This document shows positions 1 through 7,975 of a stretch of DNA of 54,396 nucleotides, piece by piece. Under the pieces are notes generated by a model. That model was not told the origin of the DNA and searched no databases. It saw only the letters and a program-made list of their open reading frames with translations. Location: the NCBI GenBank assembly GCA_000435635.1, contig FR882138.1:29420-83815 (forward strand), written 5' to 3'. The number at the start of each line of letters is the position of its first letter. Positions within the stretch are counted from its first letter, which is position 1. The DNA comes from Prevotella sp. CAG:1320. Its GTDB lineage: Bacteria > Bacteroidota > Bacteroidia > Bacteroidales > Bacteroidaceae. Both the position numbers and the translations under genes were made by a program.

Positions 1-1290
1 TCCCGGGGTGTTTTGGCCGTTAATGACGGCCGTGGCCGCCAACACGGTGATGAGGATGTTCTTCACCTCGTTGATAAAGACGCTGCCCGCCTCTTGCGTC
101 TGCTGCAGCTTCAGCGATTTCATCTGCACCTGGAAGAGGTCTGCCTGCGTGTCTTCCCATTCCCAACGTCTCCTGCGCTCGCAGTCTTGCAGCTTGATTT
201 CCTGCATGGAGGTGATAAACTGGTAGGTCTTCTCCTGGTTGATGGCCTGCTGCTCAAACAGCTCATAGTCCAACACCTTCCTTCTCCTCAAAAAGGTGGC
301 TATCCACAACCCGTAGAGCGCGCTGCCCGCCAGGAACACCAGGAATATCAAGCGGTTGTAAATGAACAGCACCAGCCCGAACACCAGGAAGCCCAGCAGG
401 CTGAACACCGTGCTCAACACCTGCGAGGTAAGGAAAGTCTGCACCCTGCCGTGGTCGCCCATGCGCTGCAGCAGGTCGCCCATCAGTTTCGTGTCGAAGA
501 AAGCCATGGGCAACTTCAATAGCTTGATGAAGAAGTCGCTCAGCAACGAGATGTTAATACGCATGGAGATGTGCAGCAGCAACCAACGACGGATGAAGTC
601 GGTGGCCGTGCGGCCTATCACAATCATCAGCTCGCCCAACAACACCAGCCATACGAAACCGATATCTTTCTTGGCGATACCCACGTCCACGATGGATTGG
701 GTAAGGAAAGGCATCACCAGCTGCAGCAAGCAGCCCAGCAACAGCCCCATGAAGATTTGCAGAAAATACTTGCGATAACGGCTCAGGTAGCCCAGCAGGA
801 AACCGAACGACCGTTTCTCTCCGCCTCCCATGTCGGGTTGGTGTTGCCGGAACGCCTCGGTAGGCTCCAGGAACATGGCTATACCTTTCTCCTCGCCCCC
901 GTCCGCTGTACTAATCCAGTGCTTCTGGAATTCTTCCCGCCGGTAGGTGACCAGTCCTTTCCCAGGGTCTGCCACGTCATACTTCCGTCCGCCTTTCCCT
1001 ATCCGGTAAAGCACCACGAAGTGCTGCTGATTCCAGTGCAGTATGCAAGGCAGGGACAATTCACGCAACTCGTCCACGCTCACCCTGGCCGCCACGGTCT
1101 TCAGTCCCAACGCCTTGGCCGCCTCGGTGATGCCCAACAAGGAGACTCCCTCAGTAGTGGCGAAGCAAAGACGGGACAGGTAGCGGGTGGAATATTCCCT
1201 GCCATGATATTTGCATATCATGCTTAGGCAGGCAATGCCACATTCCATGCTGTCATGCTGCAGGGTAAGGGGAAAAGGTTTCTTGAACAT
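1..1290 (-). CDS. C39 peptidase-domain ABC transporter (partial, runs off the window)
   Basis: The frame is open from the ATG at 1290 to the left edge, so the C-terminal part (end of the membrane domain and the ATPase) is outside the window. The N-terminus reads LQHDSMECGIACLSMI, the C39 peptidase cysteine motif (Cys17). A histidine follows in HWNQQHFVVLY and an aspartate in the next strand, completing a papain-like triad. Hydrophobic segments of the ABC transmembrane domain come after (for example FLVFGLVLFIYN). Family role: cleaves a double-glycine-type leader and exports the peptide through the inner membrane. It is the last visible gene of a leftward locus with an outer-membrane barrel and a radical SAM fragment. 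No precursor peptide was recognised. Confidence 0.9.
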   Translation of the reverse strand, partial: MFKKPFPLTLQHDSMECGIACLSMICKYHGREYSTRYLSRLCFATTEGVSLLGITEAAKALGLKTVAARVSVDELRELSLPCILHWNQQHFVVLYRIGKGGRKYDVADPGKGLVTYRREEFQKHWISTADGGEEKGIAMFLEPTEAFRQHQPDMGGGEKRSFGFLLGYLSRYRKYFLQIFMGLLLGCLLQLVMPFLTQSIVDVGIAKKDIGFVWLVLLGELMIVIGRTATDFIRRWLLLHISMRINISLLSDFFIKLLKLPMAFFDTKLMGDLLQRMGDHGRVQTFLTSQVLSTVFSLLGFLVFGLVLFIYNRLIFLVFLAGSALYGLWIATFLRRRKVLDYELFEQQAINQEKTYQFITSMQEIKLQDCERRRRWEWEDTQADLFQVQMKSLKLQQTQEAGSVFINEVKNILITVLAATAVINGQNTPG

Positions 1291-1363
1291 TCGTTGGAAA
1301 GTGCGTCTCTACAACTTTTTGTCGAACTCACACATATATATATGTACGCGCACGTGAGAGTGG

Positions 1364-3652
1364 CTACATGCCCAGACGGGAGGTGTCCACCTCTTGGCGG
1401 CTTCTTTCCTTGTAGCCGTTAATCTTGTAAGAGAAGCGCACGTAGATGGCGCGGCTCACGAACCGTCCCAAGTTGAAAGTCAGGTTTTGCGTGCCCAGAC
1501 GCTGGTGGAAGTCGGTGATTCCCGTCTGGAAGATGTCGTTGCAACCCACAGACAGCGTTGCCTTGTCTTTCAGGAAGGTCATACGCAGGCTGGCGTTTAC
1601 GCCCCAGTTGGGAGTATAGTCCATAAAGCCTTGCAGGGGACCCGTGCGATAGAAGGCCATCACGTTGGCTTGGATTTTTGGCTTCTTGGCCAGCGTGAAG
1701 GTGTTGTTAAGTATCGCAAGGCCTAGCCACTTATGCCGGTTGAAATAGAGTCCGTTCCAGTTGCTGGCCTTGTAGTGCTGCCAGGCCCCGGTCAGCGCGA
1801 TGTTCACGTCCCACCACTTCCACAGGGTCACGGGGATGGAGGCCGTCACTTCCACGGTCTGGAAGTAGTCGATGTTCTGCTGCCTATATATCAGGGCCAG
1901 TTCCTCGTCAGACTGGTAGCCCTGGTAGAGCATGTGGTTGTTAATCCTCATGTAGTTCGCTTGCAGGGTGTATTTTCCTTTCAGCACGTAGGTTGCCATG
2001 GCGGAGTACGTGAGGTCTGGTGTCAGGCCGCTGTTGCCCTCGTTGCGGGTGTATGCGTCGCTATAGGAAGCGAAGTCGCGGGTCTGCCAATAGCTGGGAT
2101 AGTCTCTCCATATAGAACCATAGAATTGGAAGATGTGGCTCTGCGAGGGCATCCAGGTGACTTGCGCCATGGGTATCAGGGTGTTTCTCTTATAGTCGTT
2201 GATTTTGTAGTAGTTGTCTGTCAGCGAGGCGTAGAGCGACAGCTTGCCGTCCCAGAAGCTTTTCATCACGCCCAGATACAGGTCTCCGTTGTGCTCCTCC
2301 AGCTTCGACTCGCTGGTCTCGTTCTCCAGGTTGCCCAAGTCAGTCTCCTGTGTCTGTCGGTTCTTTGTGTTGGTGTAGGTGTAGCTGCCGCCATAGGTGA
2401 GCGTCCAGCCATGAGCCAGCTTGTGGCGCATGTCTATGTATCCCCGCCAGGTGCTCACCCGCTGGCTGCTGTTATAGTCCAGGCTACTGGTTTCCGTTCC
2501 CTCTGGGTCGGTCACCCGCAGTGCCTGCAAGCCCCTGTCATAGTAGTTCATGTAGCTTACGCCCGCCTTCGTGCCCTTGCCGTTGGTGTAGGTCAGGTCC
2601 ACGTAGTGTAGGTAGTCATGCCCGTCTTTCTGGCTGGTGGAGTTACCGAAGTAGGAGTTCTGCCCGATGGAGGTGGTCTTGTCCTTGGGGTTTAGCCTTC
2701 CCGTGTAGCTCAGGGTGATGTCCCCCTTCTCGCCCACGTCTCTTCCCGCGCTGGCGAAAATGGAATGGCCTTGCCACTTGTTCCTGCCATCCACTTGCGA
2801 GTAGATGTCATAGAGCGTGCCGTTGAGCGCGTGATGAGACTCCGTGGTTTCCTGGCTCACGCCTATGCCGTTGGTGTACTTGTAGATGAACTCGTAGTTC
2901 CAGTGGGGCGTGCTGGCGAAAAGGCTTCCGCCGCCGTTGTAGGTGTTGGCGTGCTGGTTCTCGTAGCCCGCCTGCAGCATGCCGTTCAGCGTGTAGCGGT
3001 CGTTCTTCTTCAGCACCACGTTGAGCACCGCTCCGCTTACGTGCCATTCGGGTGGCGCGTTGAAGATCACCTCCACTTTCTCTATCTGGTCTGCCGGCAG
3101 TGATTTCAGGTAGTCCAGCGTCATCTGCTTCCGCTTTCCTGATATGAAGATGGTGGTGGTCTGCGCCCCCACCAGGTCGATGTCCTCTCCGTTCAGGCTC
3201 ATCACGGAGGGCAGCTCTTTCAGCAATTCGTGGCCGTTGGTGATGTTCCTCTTGGCCAGTATCTGGCTCGTGTTATAGGTCAGCACGTTGTCTTTCATGG
3301 TCATCAATGGGGTCTCTCCCCTCACCACCACCTCGTCCAGCGTCATGGTGTCCGCCTGCAGCGTGATGGTGCCCAGGTTGCCCGATGGGTGGGCTATTTC
3401 CTTGCTCTCATATCCCATCATGGAGAGGTGCAGCGTGCAGTCCGCCTCGGGCTTGGAGAGGCTGAATGTCCCGTCCGCTTGCGTGACGGTTCCCGCCAGG
3501 TACGCGCTGTCCGTCACGCTGCGCAATACGCAGGTAACGTATGGCAACGCCTTGCCTTGCCGATCCACCACCTTTCCGCTGATGGCCTGGGCGATGGCCG
3601 CCTGCCAGCCCGCTACTAAAAACAAAAGAATGAAAACAATCGATCCCTTCAT
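1364..3652 (-). CDS. Outer-membrane beta-barrel protein with carboxypeptidase-regulatory and plug domains
   Basis: 762 aa with a signal peptide (MKGSIVFILLFLVAGWQAAIAQ). A carboxypeptidase-regulatory-like repeat covers about residues 24-100 (GKVVDRQGKALPYV), then a plug-like domain at about 105-215, then a long barrel of alternating aromatic strands. This matches the TonB-receptor-like outer membrane beta-barrel family of Bacteroidota, in which substrates are mostly unknown. It sits 37 bp after a radical SAM fragment and 73 bp before a C39 transporter, so a role in moving a peptide across the outer membrane is an inference from context. Its N-terminal third resembles the shorter protein at 22304-23044. 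Confidence 0.85.
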   Translation of the reverse strand: MKGSIVFILLFLVAGWQAAIAQAISGKVVDRQGKALPYVTCVLRSVTDSAYLAGTVTQADGTFSLSKPEADCTLHLSMMGYESKEIAHPSGNLGTITLQADTMTLDEVVVRGETPLMTMKDNVLTYNTSQILAKRNITNGHELLKELPSVMSLNGEDIDLVGAQTTTIFISGKRKQMTLDYLKSLPADQIEKVEVIFNAPPEWHVSGAVLNVVLKKNDRYTLNGMLQAGYENQHANTYNGGGSLFASTPHWNYEFIYKYTNGIGVSQETTESHHALNGTLYDIYSQVDGRNKWQGHSIFASAGRDVGEKGDITLSYTGRLNPKDKTTSIGQNSYFGNSTSQKDGHDYLHYVDLTYTNGKGTKAGVSYMNYYDRGLQALRVTDPEGTETSSLDYNSSQRVSTWRGYIDMRHKLAHGWTLTYGGSYTYTNTKNRQTQETDLGNLENETSESKLEEHNGDLYLGVMKSFWDGKLSLYASLTDNYYKINDYKRNTLIPMAQVTWMPSQSHIFQFYGSIWRDYPSYWQTRDFASYSDAYTRNEGNSGLTPDLTYSAMATYVLKGKYTLQANYMRINNHMLYQGYQSDEELALIYRQQNIDYFQTVEVTASIPVTLWKWWDVNIALTGAWQHYKASNWNGLYFNRHKWLGLAILNNTFTLAKKPKIQANVMAFYRTGPLQGFMDYTPNWGVNASLRMTFLKDKATLSVGCNDIFQTGITDFHQRLGTQNLTFNLGRFVSRAIYVRFSYKINGYKERSRQEVDTSRLGM

Positions 3653-3689
3653 ATCGTTATTCTATTTATATATTATATATAATGTAAGG

Positions 3690-4427
3690 TCAATATCTCA
3701 AGTCCGTTGCGAAGTCGGGGGCGTATTGGCAACGAGGGTCTGGGAAGTCCCAGTTCTCCATGCCGTAAGCCTTCATCACCTTGACGACGCACTTCCTGCG
3801 GTGCTCCTTGCAGAAGTCGTATATCTTGCAGGCCGTGCAGGGGCTTTCCTGTCGCCGCAAGGCATGCTCCGCGTTGAATATCTTCTTGGCTTTCTCCGAG
3901 TTCCACACTTCCTCGAAGGTTTGCTGTGTCAAGTCCCCGATAATGAAATCGGGGTGCCAGTAGAGCTGTTCGCATAATGTCGCCTTGCCGTCAGGCAGCA
4001 CGAACATGCGGTTTTGCAGTATTCCGCAAGAACCGCCTCGGAAGTTCAGGGCTTTGCTGCCTCCTTCCCGGAAGGCCTCCGTCAAGGCCTCATCGCTGAC
4101 GTAGATGGTTATTTTGGCCTGGGGGATGATTTCCTCCCTGACGTATCTCGTGGCTTCCTCCAGTTGCTGGCGGCTTGCCTTCACGGCGGAAAAGGTTTCT
4201 CTATTGTATAAGGACATTTCGGGAACCCTTACCTCCCAATATCTCAGGTTGGAAATATCCTTTATATAATGGTATAACGCTAACAGTTGCCCTTGCTCGC
4301 AATTGTATTTGGTCAATATGGTGTCAATCTCTATCTTGAAGCCATGCGCTTGCAGCAATTCCGCCCCTCGCTTGATGCGCTCTATGTATCCGTCACCGCA
4401 ATGGATGATTTTCTTCAGCGCGGCCAC
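3690..4427 (-). CDS. Truncated radical SAM/SPASM protein (C-terminal half only)
   Basis: The product has the second half of a peptide-modifying radical SAM enzyme. It keeps a SPASM-type cysteine set (CGILQNRMF, LCEQLYWHPDF, CTACKIYDFC) and the GDLTQQTFEEVWNS motif that precedes the auxiliary cluster. The CxxxCxxC motif that binds the catalytic 4Fe-4S cluster is absent. The frame starts at a GTG at 4427. Upstream it stays open only to a stop at 4488-4490, inside the end of the neighbouring gene in another frame. A full-length family member would be about 200 residues longer. I read it as an N-terminally deleted gene, probably inactive as a radical enzyme. A natural pseudo-rSAM partner is an alternative, though such proteins are usually longer. 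Confidence 0.7.
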   Translation of the reverse strand: MAALKKIIHCGDGYIERIKRGAELLQAHGFKIEIDTILTKYNCEQGQLLALYHYIKDISNLRYWEVRVPEMSLYNRETFSAVKASRQQLEEATRYVREEIIPQAKITIYVSDEALTEAFREGGSKALNFRGGSCGILQNRMFVLPDGKATLCEQLYWHPDFIIGDLTQQTFEEVWNSEKAKKIFNAEHALRRQESPCTACKIYDFCKEHRRKCVVKVMKAYGMENWDFPDPRCQYAPDFATDLRY

Positions 4428-4441
4428 GCTTTCAACTTCAT

Positions 4442-4837
4442 TTATAGTATGCAGTAGTAGCAGACATCGCCGATGATGAGCCTCAACTCACAGCCCGCCA
4501 ACTGGTCAGTGGGCAACTCCCAGCACTCTGTTCCCTCGGGAATAATTGTCTCATAAAATATATTTCCTGTCTCATCCACCAATTGCAGGGTGCAAGAGGG
4601 GACATAATTTGTAAAGTATAACTCATTTCCTTCTAATTCCAAAGATGGGAGATACATGGTGGAGCGAGGCGGATCATGCCTGCCCTTTTTTCCGTAAACA
4701 GTCATATTCAATGTTCTCTTCTCCCCTTTATGATTATCTTTATTTTCAACAATGGGCATAGGCAAACAAGTTCCATGTGCCATGTTTGGACAATAGATTC
4801 CACACGTCATAATTAATAGTAGAAGATACCGTTTCAT
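4442..4837 (-). CDS. DUF3244-like small secreted protein
   Basis: 131 aa. The start at 4837 (MKRYLLLLIMTCGIY) is preferred over an upstream in-frame ATG at 4909 because a signal peptide begins there and a consensus promoter lies 25-56 bp upstream of it. The mature part is a small beta-sandwich: hydrophobic strands LYFTNYVPSCTLQLVDETGN and YETIIPEGTECWELP, typical of DUF3244 proteins secreted by Bacteroides. It carries several cysteines and ends in CYYCIL. Function is unknown. Such genes often lie beside TPR regulators and peptide-modification genes, as here. Confidence 0.65.
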   Translation of the reverse strand: MKRYLLLLIMTCGIYCPNMAHGTCLPMPIVENKDNHKGEKRTLNMTVYGKKGRHDPPRSTMYLPSLELEGNELYFTNYVPSCTLQLVDETGNIFYETIIPEGTECWELPTDQLAGCELRLIIGDVCYYCIL

Positions 4838-4862
4838 ATTTTTACTTTTTATTTTGTCGGTG

Positions 4863-4893
4863 CAAATGTACAATCTCCTTACATAACTACAAA
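4863..4893 (-). promoter_or_regulatory. Bacteroidota promoter of the DUF3244-like gene
   Basis: On the minus strand TTTG (4890-4893) is followed after 19 nt by TACATTTG (4863-4870), a match to TTTG-N19..21-TAnnTTTG. The start codon is about 25 nt downstream, giving a short leader. Confidence 0.65.
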
Positions 4894-4936
4894 ATAATTC
4901 ACTTAACAAAAGTCAACAAAATAACAAATGTGACAT

Positions 4937-6700
4937 TTAATAAATATTTTGCAGAAATTGGTCATAATCTTGAGCGCTTCCGTCCTTTCTTGTTACTTTC
5001 TTCAACATTCTTCTACGCATTACTGAAATGTTGGCAAGACTCCTTTCCGTAAGATTACTAATCTCCGAGAGCCTAAAATGTAAACGTATAAGAATGCTGA
5101 TATCGAGTTCTTCAATATGCAAGGACCCGCCATTACTCAAAATTTTGTTAAATTCTGGAAGCTCTTCACTCATCATCGCTCTCAGTTCATGCCAGTCCTG
5201 CATGCTGGGATGCTGACCTGGAGAGTTTGCTATTTTGTGAAACTTCTCCGCAATAGCGGCTCCACAAATCCTGTTATCCACTTCCGCCTTTTCATGCGGC
5301 TTGCAAAGTCGCGTGATTTCTTCTCTCAGCTGACTGACTTGCATACCATATTCCTGGGCGAGCCGTTTATTTTTCTCTTTAGTCCGCTTTTTAAACTGGC
5401 TAAAAGTTGTCTGCGTTTGGAAAAGATCTTCACGCGCTTGGTTGTACAACAATTGGTTTTGTTCAGCTCTCTGCCGTTCATCCTTCAAGCTCCTGTCTTT
5501 TCGCTTGCCGAGATATAGTAAGAAGACAATAACTATCAAAGCCAAGCCAACCGTTTTAAAAAGAATATTCCACGCAGATATCGACTCTCGTTCTTTCTGG
5601 TCGGCTTTTTCCCGCAAGGCATTATATTTATGGATGGCGTTTGTCCTGGAAGTGTTTTGCTTCATTTGCCATAATCTGGATTCTTCAGCCAGGTTTCCCA
5701 CTATTATGCTATACTTCAAGGTGGAATCCGCATTTCCCAGTTTTTCATATAACTCATAGAGCCCTTTCGCTACCGCATTTCTTTCGTTGATATCAAGATT
5801 GGGCTTGCCTTGGAGTTTCCTGAGATAAAAAATCGCGGAATCCAGCTTGGATACTCCTATGTAATACCGGCTTTTCTGGAAATAATACACTTCACGTCCT
5901 GACATGACATTACCATTTGAATCGAAAAAACCACTTTCCTTTTCATAAATGTCGATACAGCGTTTCGCATTGGCCAAGTCTCCACGAGATACATAGTCAT
6001 CAATGATGGGAGCCAAGGCGCTGGCCGCCCATTCCCGATATCCGAAAGCCAGGTACATTCTGGAGGTTTTTTCGCTGATGGCAATCTCTGAGTCCGGCAT
6101 TTCCATGATTTCATAAGCGTTGGCCATGTGCTCATAGGCGGATATGGCAGATAGCGCGTCTTCACCCATAAGAGCGAATCGTCTGGCTTTCCTTGAATAC
6201 TCAAGCAGGTCTTTAGGTTGCTGGAAGTCGCATAAAATATCCGCCGCCTGCCCATAAATCCTGCCGAGCGTCTTGAAGTCGCAGTCCTCGCTGGTGGTGT
6301 CTGCCCGGCTGATGGCCGTCTCATACTGCAGCAGGGCTTGGGGCAGGTCGCCCATGTCACGATAGGCACAGCCCAACAGGTAATGCGCTTCCATGCGGTC
6401 GTTGGCGGAGCCGTGGTCGTCGTAATAGTCAGCCACCTCCCTCATCACGCTGTCCGTGGTAATGGGGCGATAGGTCTTGTTCATCGCCTTGGCCAGGAGC
6501 AGTTGGTAACGGTATCGGTTGGCCTTGGAAGCGTCCTCGGCCTGCTCGCGCAAGGACACGAGCAAAGCCACTCCGCTGTCCGGCTCAGCCTCTATCAGGC
6601 TGTCGGCCAAGTGGAGTTTCGCCGCCAGCTCCTTCCCTTCACGGGAGCAGGAGACCATGAGCAGCGGGAAGACCATCACGAACAGGAGCAAGCGCCTCAC
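4937..6700 (-). CDS. TPR lipoprotein with transmembrane helix and C-terminal helical DNA-binding-like domain
   Basis: 587 aa. The N-terminus MRRLLLFVMVFPLLMVSC has a lipobox ending at Cys18. Tetratricopeptide-type helical repeats fill about residues 25-350. A transmembrane helix (FKTVGLALIVIVFLLYL) lies near 380-396, followed by a charged coiled coil (about 400-460) and a C-terminal helical domain (RLSEISNLTERSLANISVMRRRML) that resembles the winged/LuxR-like end of Bacteroidota TPR regulators. The likely topology is a periplasmic TPR sensor with a cytoplasmic output end. It lies just upstream of the DUF3244-like gene and probably regulates the locus; that role is inferred from context. Confidence 0.7.
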   Translation of the reverse strand: MRRLLLFVMVFPLLMVSCSREGKELAAKLHLADSLIEAEPDSGVALLVSLREQAEDASKANRYRYQLLLAKAMNKTYRPITTDSVMREVADYYDDHGSANDRMEAHYLLGCAYRDMGDLPQALLQYETAISRADTTSEDCDFKTLGRIYGQAADILCDFQQPKDLLEYSRKARRFALMGEDALSAISAYEHMANAYEIMEMPDSEIAISEKTSRMYLAFGYREWAASALAPIIDDYVSRGDLANAKRCIDIYEKESGFFDSNGNVMSGREVYYFQKSRYYIGVSKLDSAIFYLRKLQGKPNLDINERNAVAKGLYELYEKLGNADSTLKYSIIVGNLAEESRLWQMKQNTSRTNAIHKYNALREKADQKERESISAWNILFKTVGLALIVIVFLLYLGKRKDRSLKDERQRAEQNQLLYNQAREDLFQTQTTFSQFKKRTKEKNKRLAQEYGMQVSQLREEITRLCKPHEKAEVDNRICGAAIAEKFHKIANSPGQHPSMQDWHELRAMMSEELPEFNKILSNGGSLHIEELDISILIRLHFRLSEISNLTERSLANISVMRRRMLKKVTRKDGSAQDYDQFLQNIY

Positions 6701-6716
6701 GCCGATTGTAGGGAAT

Positions 6717-7127
6717 TTACCTTTTAATCCAGTTTTCGAGCTTAATATTCGAGAAATTCTTAAAATCTTTTATATTCTCGGTTACCATAATCAGGTCATT
6801 GGCTATAGCCGTACAGCCAATCAGCAAGTCAAAATCATCATCGGCAGGAGTTCCTGCCAAACGGAGGCGAGCTTTCTCTGACGCATATAAATCAATGGCA
6901 TTACTTATGGGCAGAATCTGTATGGAAGACAAAAAGCTGTCAAGCCCTTGCGCTCGCTGCTTTATGCCTTTTTTGCGGCCTAACTCCGCGCCATATTTCA
7001 ATTCCGCCATGGTGATTTCCGAAATATGGCAATTCTCCAATCCAACCTCATCTATCTTTTTATCCACGTCATATTGCCCACGCAAGAGAAAGACGCAGAT
7101 ATTAGTATCTAATAAATACTGCCCCAT
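6717..7127 (-). CDS. vapC: VapC-type PIN-domain toxin
   Basis: 136 aa, the usual size for a VapC ribonuclease. PIN acidic residues are visible: Asp in YLLDTNICVFLL, Glu in ITMAELKYG, Asp in DDDFDLLIG, and a late acidic/Asn-rich turn in VTENIKDF. Members cleave RNA, often initiator tRNA, in a Mg-dependent way. The start codon lies 1 nt after the stop of the antitoxin gene, so the two are translationally coupled. The gene ends 16 bp before the start region of the TPR lipoprotein gene on the same strand. Confidence 0.88.
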   Translation of the reverse strand: MGQYLLDTNICVFLLRGQYDVDKKIDEVGLENCHISEITMAELKYGAELGRKKGIKQRAQGLDSFLSSIQILPISNAIDLYASEKARLRLAGTPADDDFDLLIGCTAIANDLIMVTENIKDFKNFSNIKLENWIKR

Positions 7128-7128
7128 T

Positions 7129-7383
7129 TTATAACGTCAAATCCTCGCTGTTGAACCTTCTGCTCTCCTTTATTTCCTTCACCATGTCGTCTGCGGTCAA
7201 TCCGGGGAAGTCTTCGTCTTTCCATAGGCCATAGAATTTGCTGGCAGAAACGGATGCCGTAGTGCCTTCCTCTTTACGAGCCTCTTCTATTAGTTTTTCT
7301 CCCAGCCAGCGTTTATTGCTCGCGCTAAGTGAGAAGCCGTTGATAAGGGCTAACAAGCCTTCTAATGAGATCATTCCTTTCAT
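7129..7383 (-). CDS. vapB: Antitoxin of the VapBC pair
   Basis: 84 aa, directly upstream of the PIN toxin. The N-terminal half (LLALINGFSLSASNKRWLGEKLIEEA) looks like a helical DNA-binding segment found in small Bacteroidota antitoxins. The acidic C-terminal half (DEDFPGLTADDMVKEIKESRRF) would wrap and inhibit the toxin. It has an unusually good ribosome-binding site for this phylum, AAGGAGG about 13 nt before the ATG, consistent with antitoxin excess. Confidence 0.8.
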   Translation of the reverse strand: MKGMISLEGLLALINGFSLSASNKRWLGEKLIEEARKEEGTTASVSASKFYGLWKDEDFPGLTADDMVKEIKESRRFNSEDLTL

Positions 7384-7423
7384 GTGATGGTTATTCCTCC
7401 TTGTTTGTGGGTTATATATATCG

Positions 7424-7454
7424 CGAAGATAATGATTTATTCGAAATGCCCAAA
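7424..7454 (-). promoter_or_regulatory. vapBC promoter
   Basis: Minus strand TTTG (7451-7454), 19 nt, then TATCTTCG (7424-7431), one base off the TAnnTTTG box. A TATATATA palindrome at about 7412-7419, between promoter and start, could be an autoregulatory operator (inference). Confidence 0.55.
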
Positions 7455-7539
7455 ATGTTTGGCTTGTAATTTCTTGAGATAGCCGCAGGGCAAACTCGAC
7501 GAATCATAGCTTGTGCACGTAAACTATCATTGCCAAAGT

Positions 7540-7592
7540 GTAGAGACGCGGCGTGCCTATTTGACGGAAGACGCGGCACGCCACGTCTCTAC
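7540..7592. repeat. GTAGAGACG inverted repeat (long hairpin)
   Basis: Two 18-nt arms, one starting GTAGAGACGCGGCGTGCC, match as inverted repeats at 17 of 18 positions around a 17-nt loop. The word GTAGAGACG / CGTCTCTAC recurs at about 1301-1313, 22225-22254 and 54191-54203, always at or near gene ends. Confidence 0.75.
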
Positions 7593-7624
7593 GGGAATTA
7601 TGGTGTACTCGTCACGTTATATAG

Positions 7625-7774
7625 CTCCATGTTGCCGGAAGCGCAGTATCCTTTCCAGTACCAGCTAAGTGGTACTGGAGTTTCAGCTAGCTGGTACTGC
7701 AGTTTCAATAGGCTGGTACTGCAGTACCACTTAGCTGGCACTCGGGAGGATACTGTGCTTCCGACAACATGGAG
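7625..7774. repeat. TIR-bounded element with four 22-nt repeat units (array A)
   Basis: The 592 bp between vapB (7383) and comM (7976) hold no gene. Two 27-nt arms (7625-7651 and 7748-7774) form terminal inverted repeats with 25 matches. Between them lie four units of exactly 22 nt starting at 7659, 7681, 7703 and 7725. Every unit has CA at positions 4-5 and TGG(T/C)ACT at 12-18. Part of the structure recurs at 23262-23330. The shape is MITE-like but I see no target-site duplication or transposase. Confidence 0.8.
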
Positions 7775-7791
7775 TGTAGCTTTGCAGAAAA

Positions 7792-7887
7792 GGTTGACTA
7801 CTTTAAGTCTTATTCGCAGTATGGGTTGACTCTTATTATTACTGTTCACGCGCAGGGTTGACCCTGTAATATTGGATGCTGCCAGGA
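7792..7887. repeat. Three GGTTGAC words at 32-nt spacing
   Basis: GGTTGAC starts at 7792, 7824 and 7856, exactly 32 nt apart, and the first two units keep a TTATT-rich middle. No gene overlaps. The rest of the gap to comM shows nothing else I can name. Confidence 0.5.
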
Positions 7888-7975
7888 ATATTGCCGCGAG
7901 GTGGCAACAACACATTCGGCAAACTTACGTTTTCCACGCATGCCAACAAGATAGATGAAGAAAAGGGAAATCGTG

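Noticed and set aside
13..1227. Plus-strand frames over the first 1.2 kb
   Set aside because: They are antisense shadows of the C39 transporter, whose motifs and start are clear on the minus strand.
1291..1363. RiPP precursor peptide in the gap before the C39 transporter
   Set aside because: The 73-bp gap has no open frame with a double-glycine leader; only the CGTCTCTAC word and an AT repeat are present.
7659..7746. 22-nt arrays as CRISPR
   Set aside because: Spacers are only about 10 nt, unit number is small, words are partly palindromic, and no cas gene is in the window.
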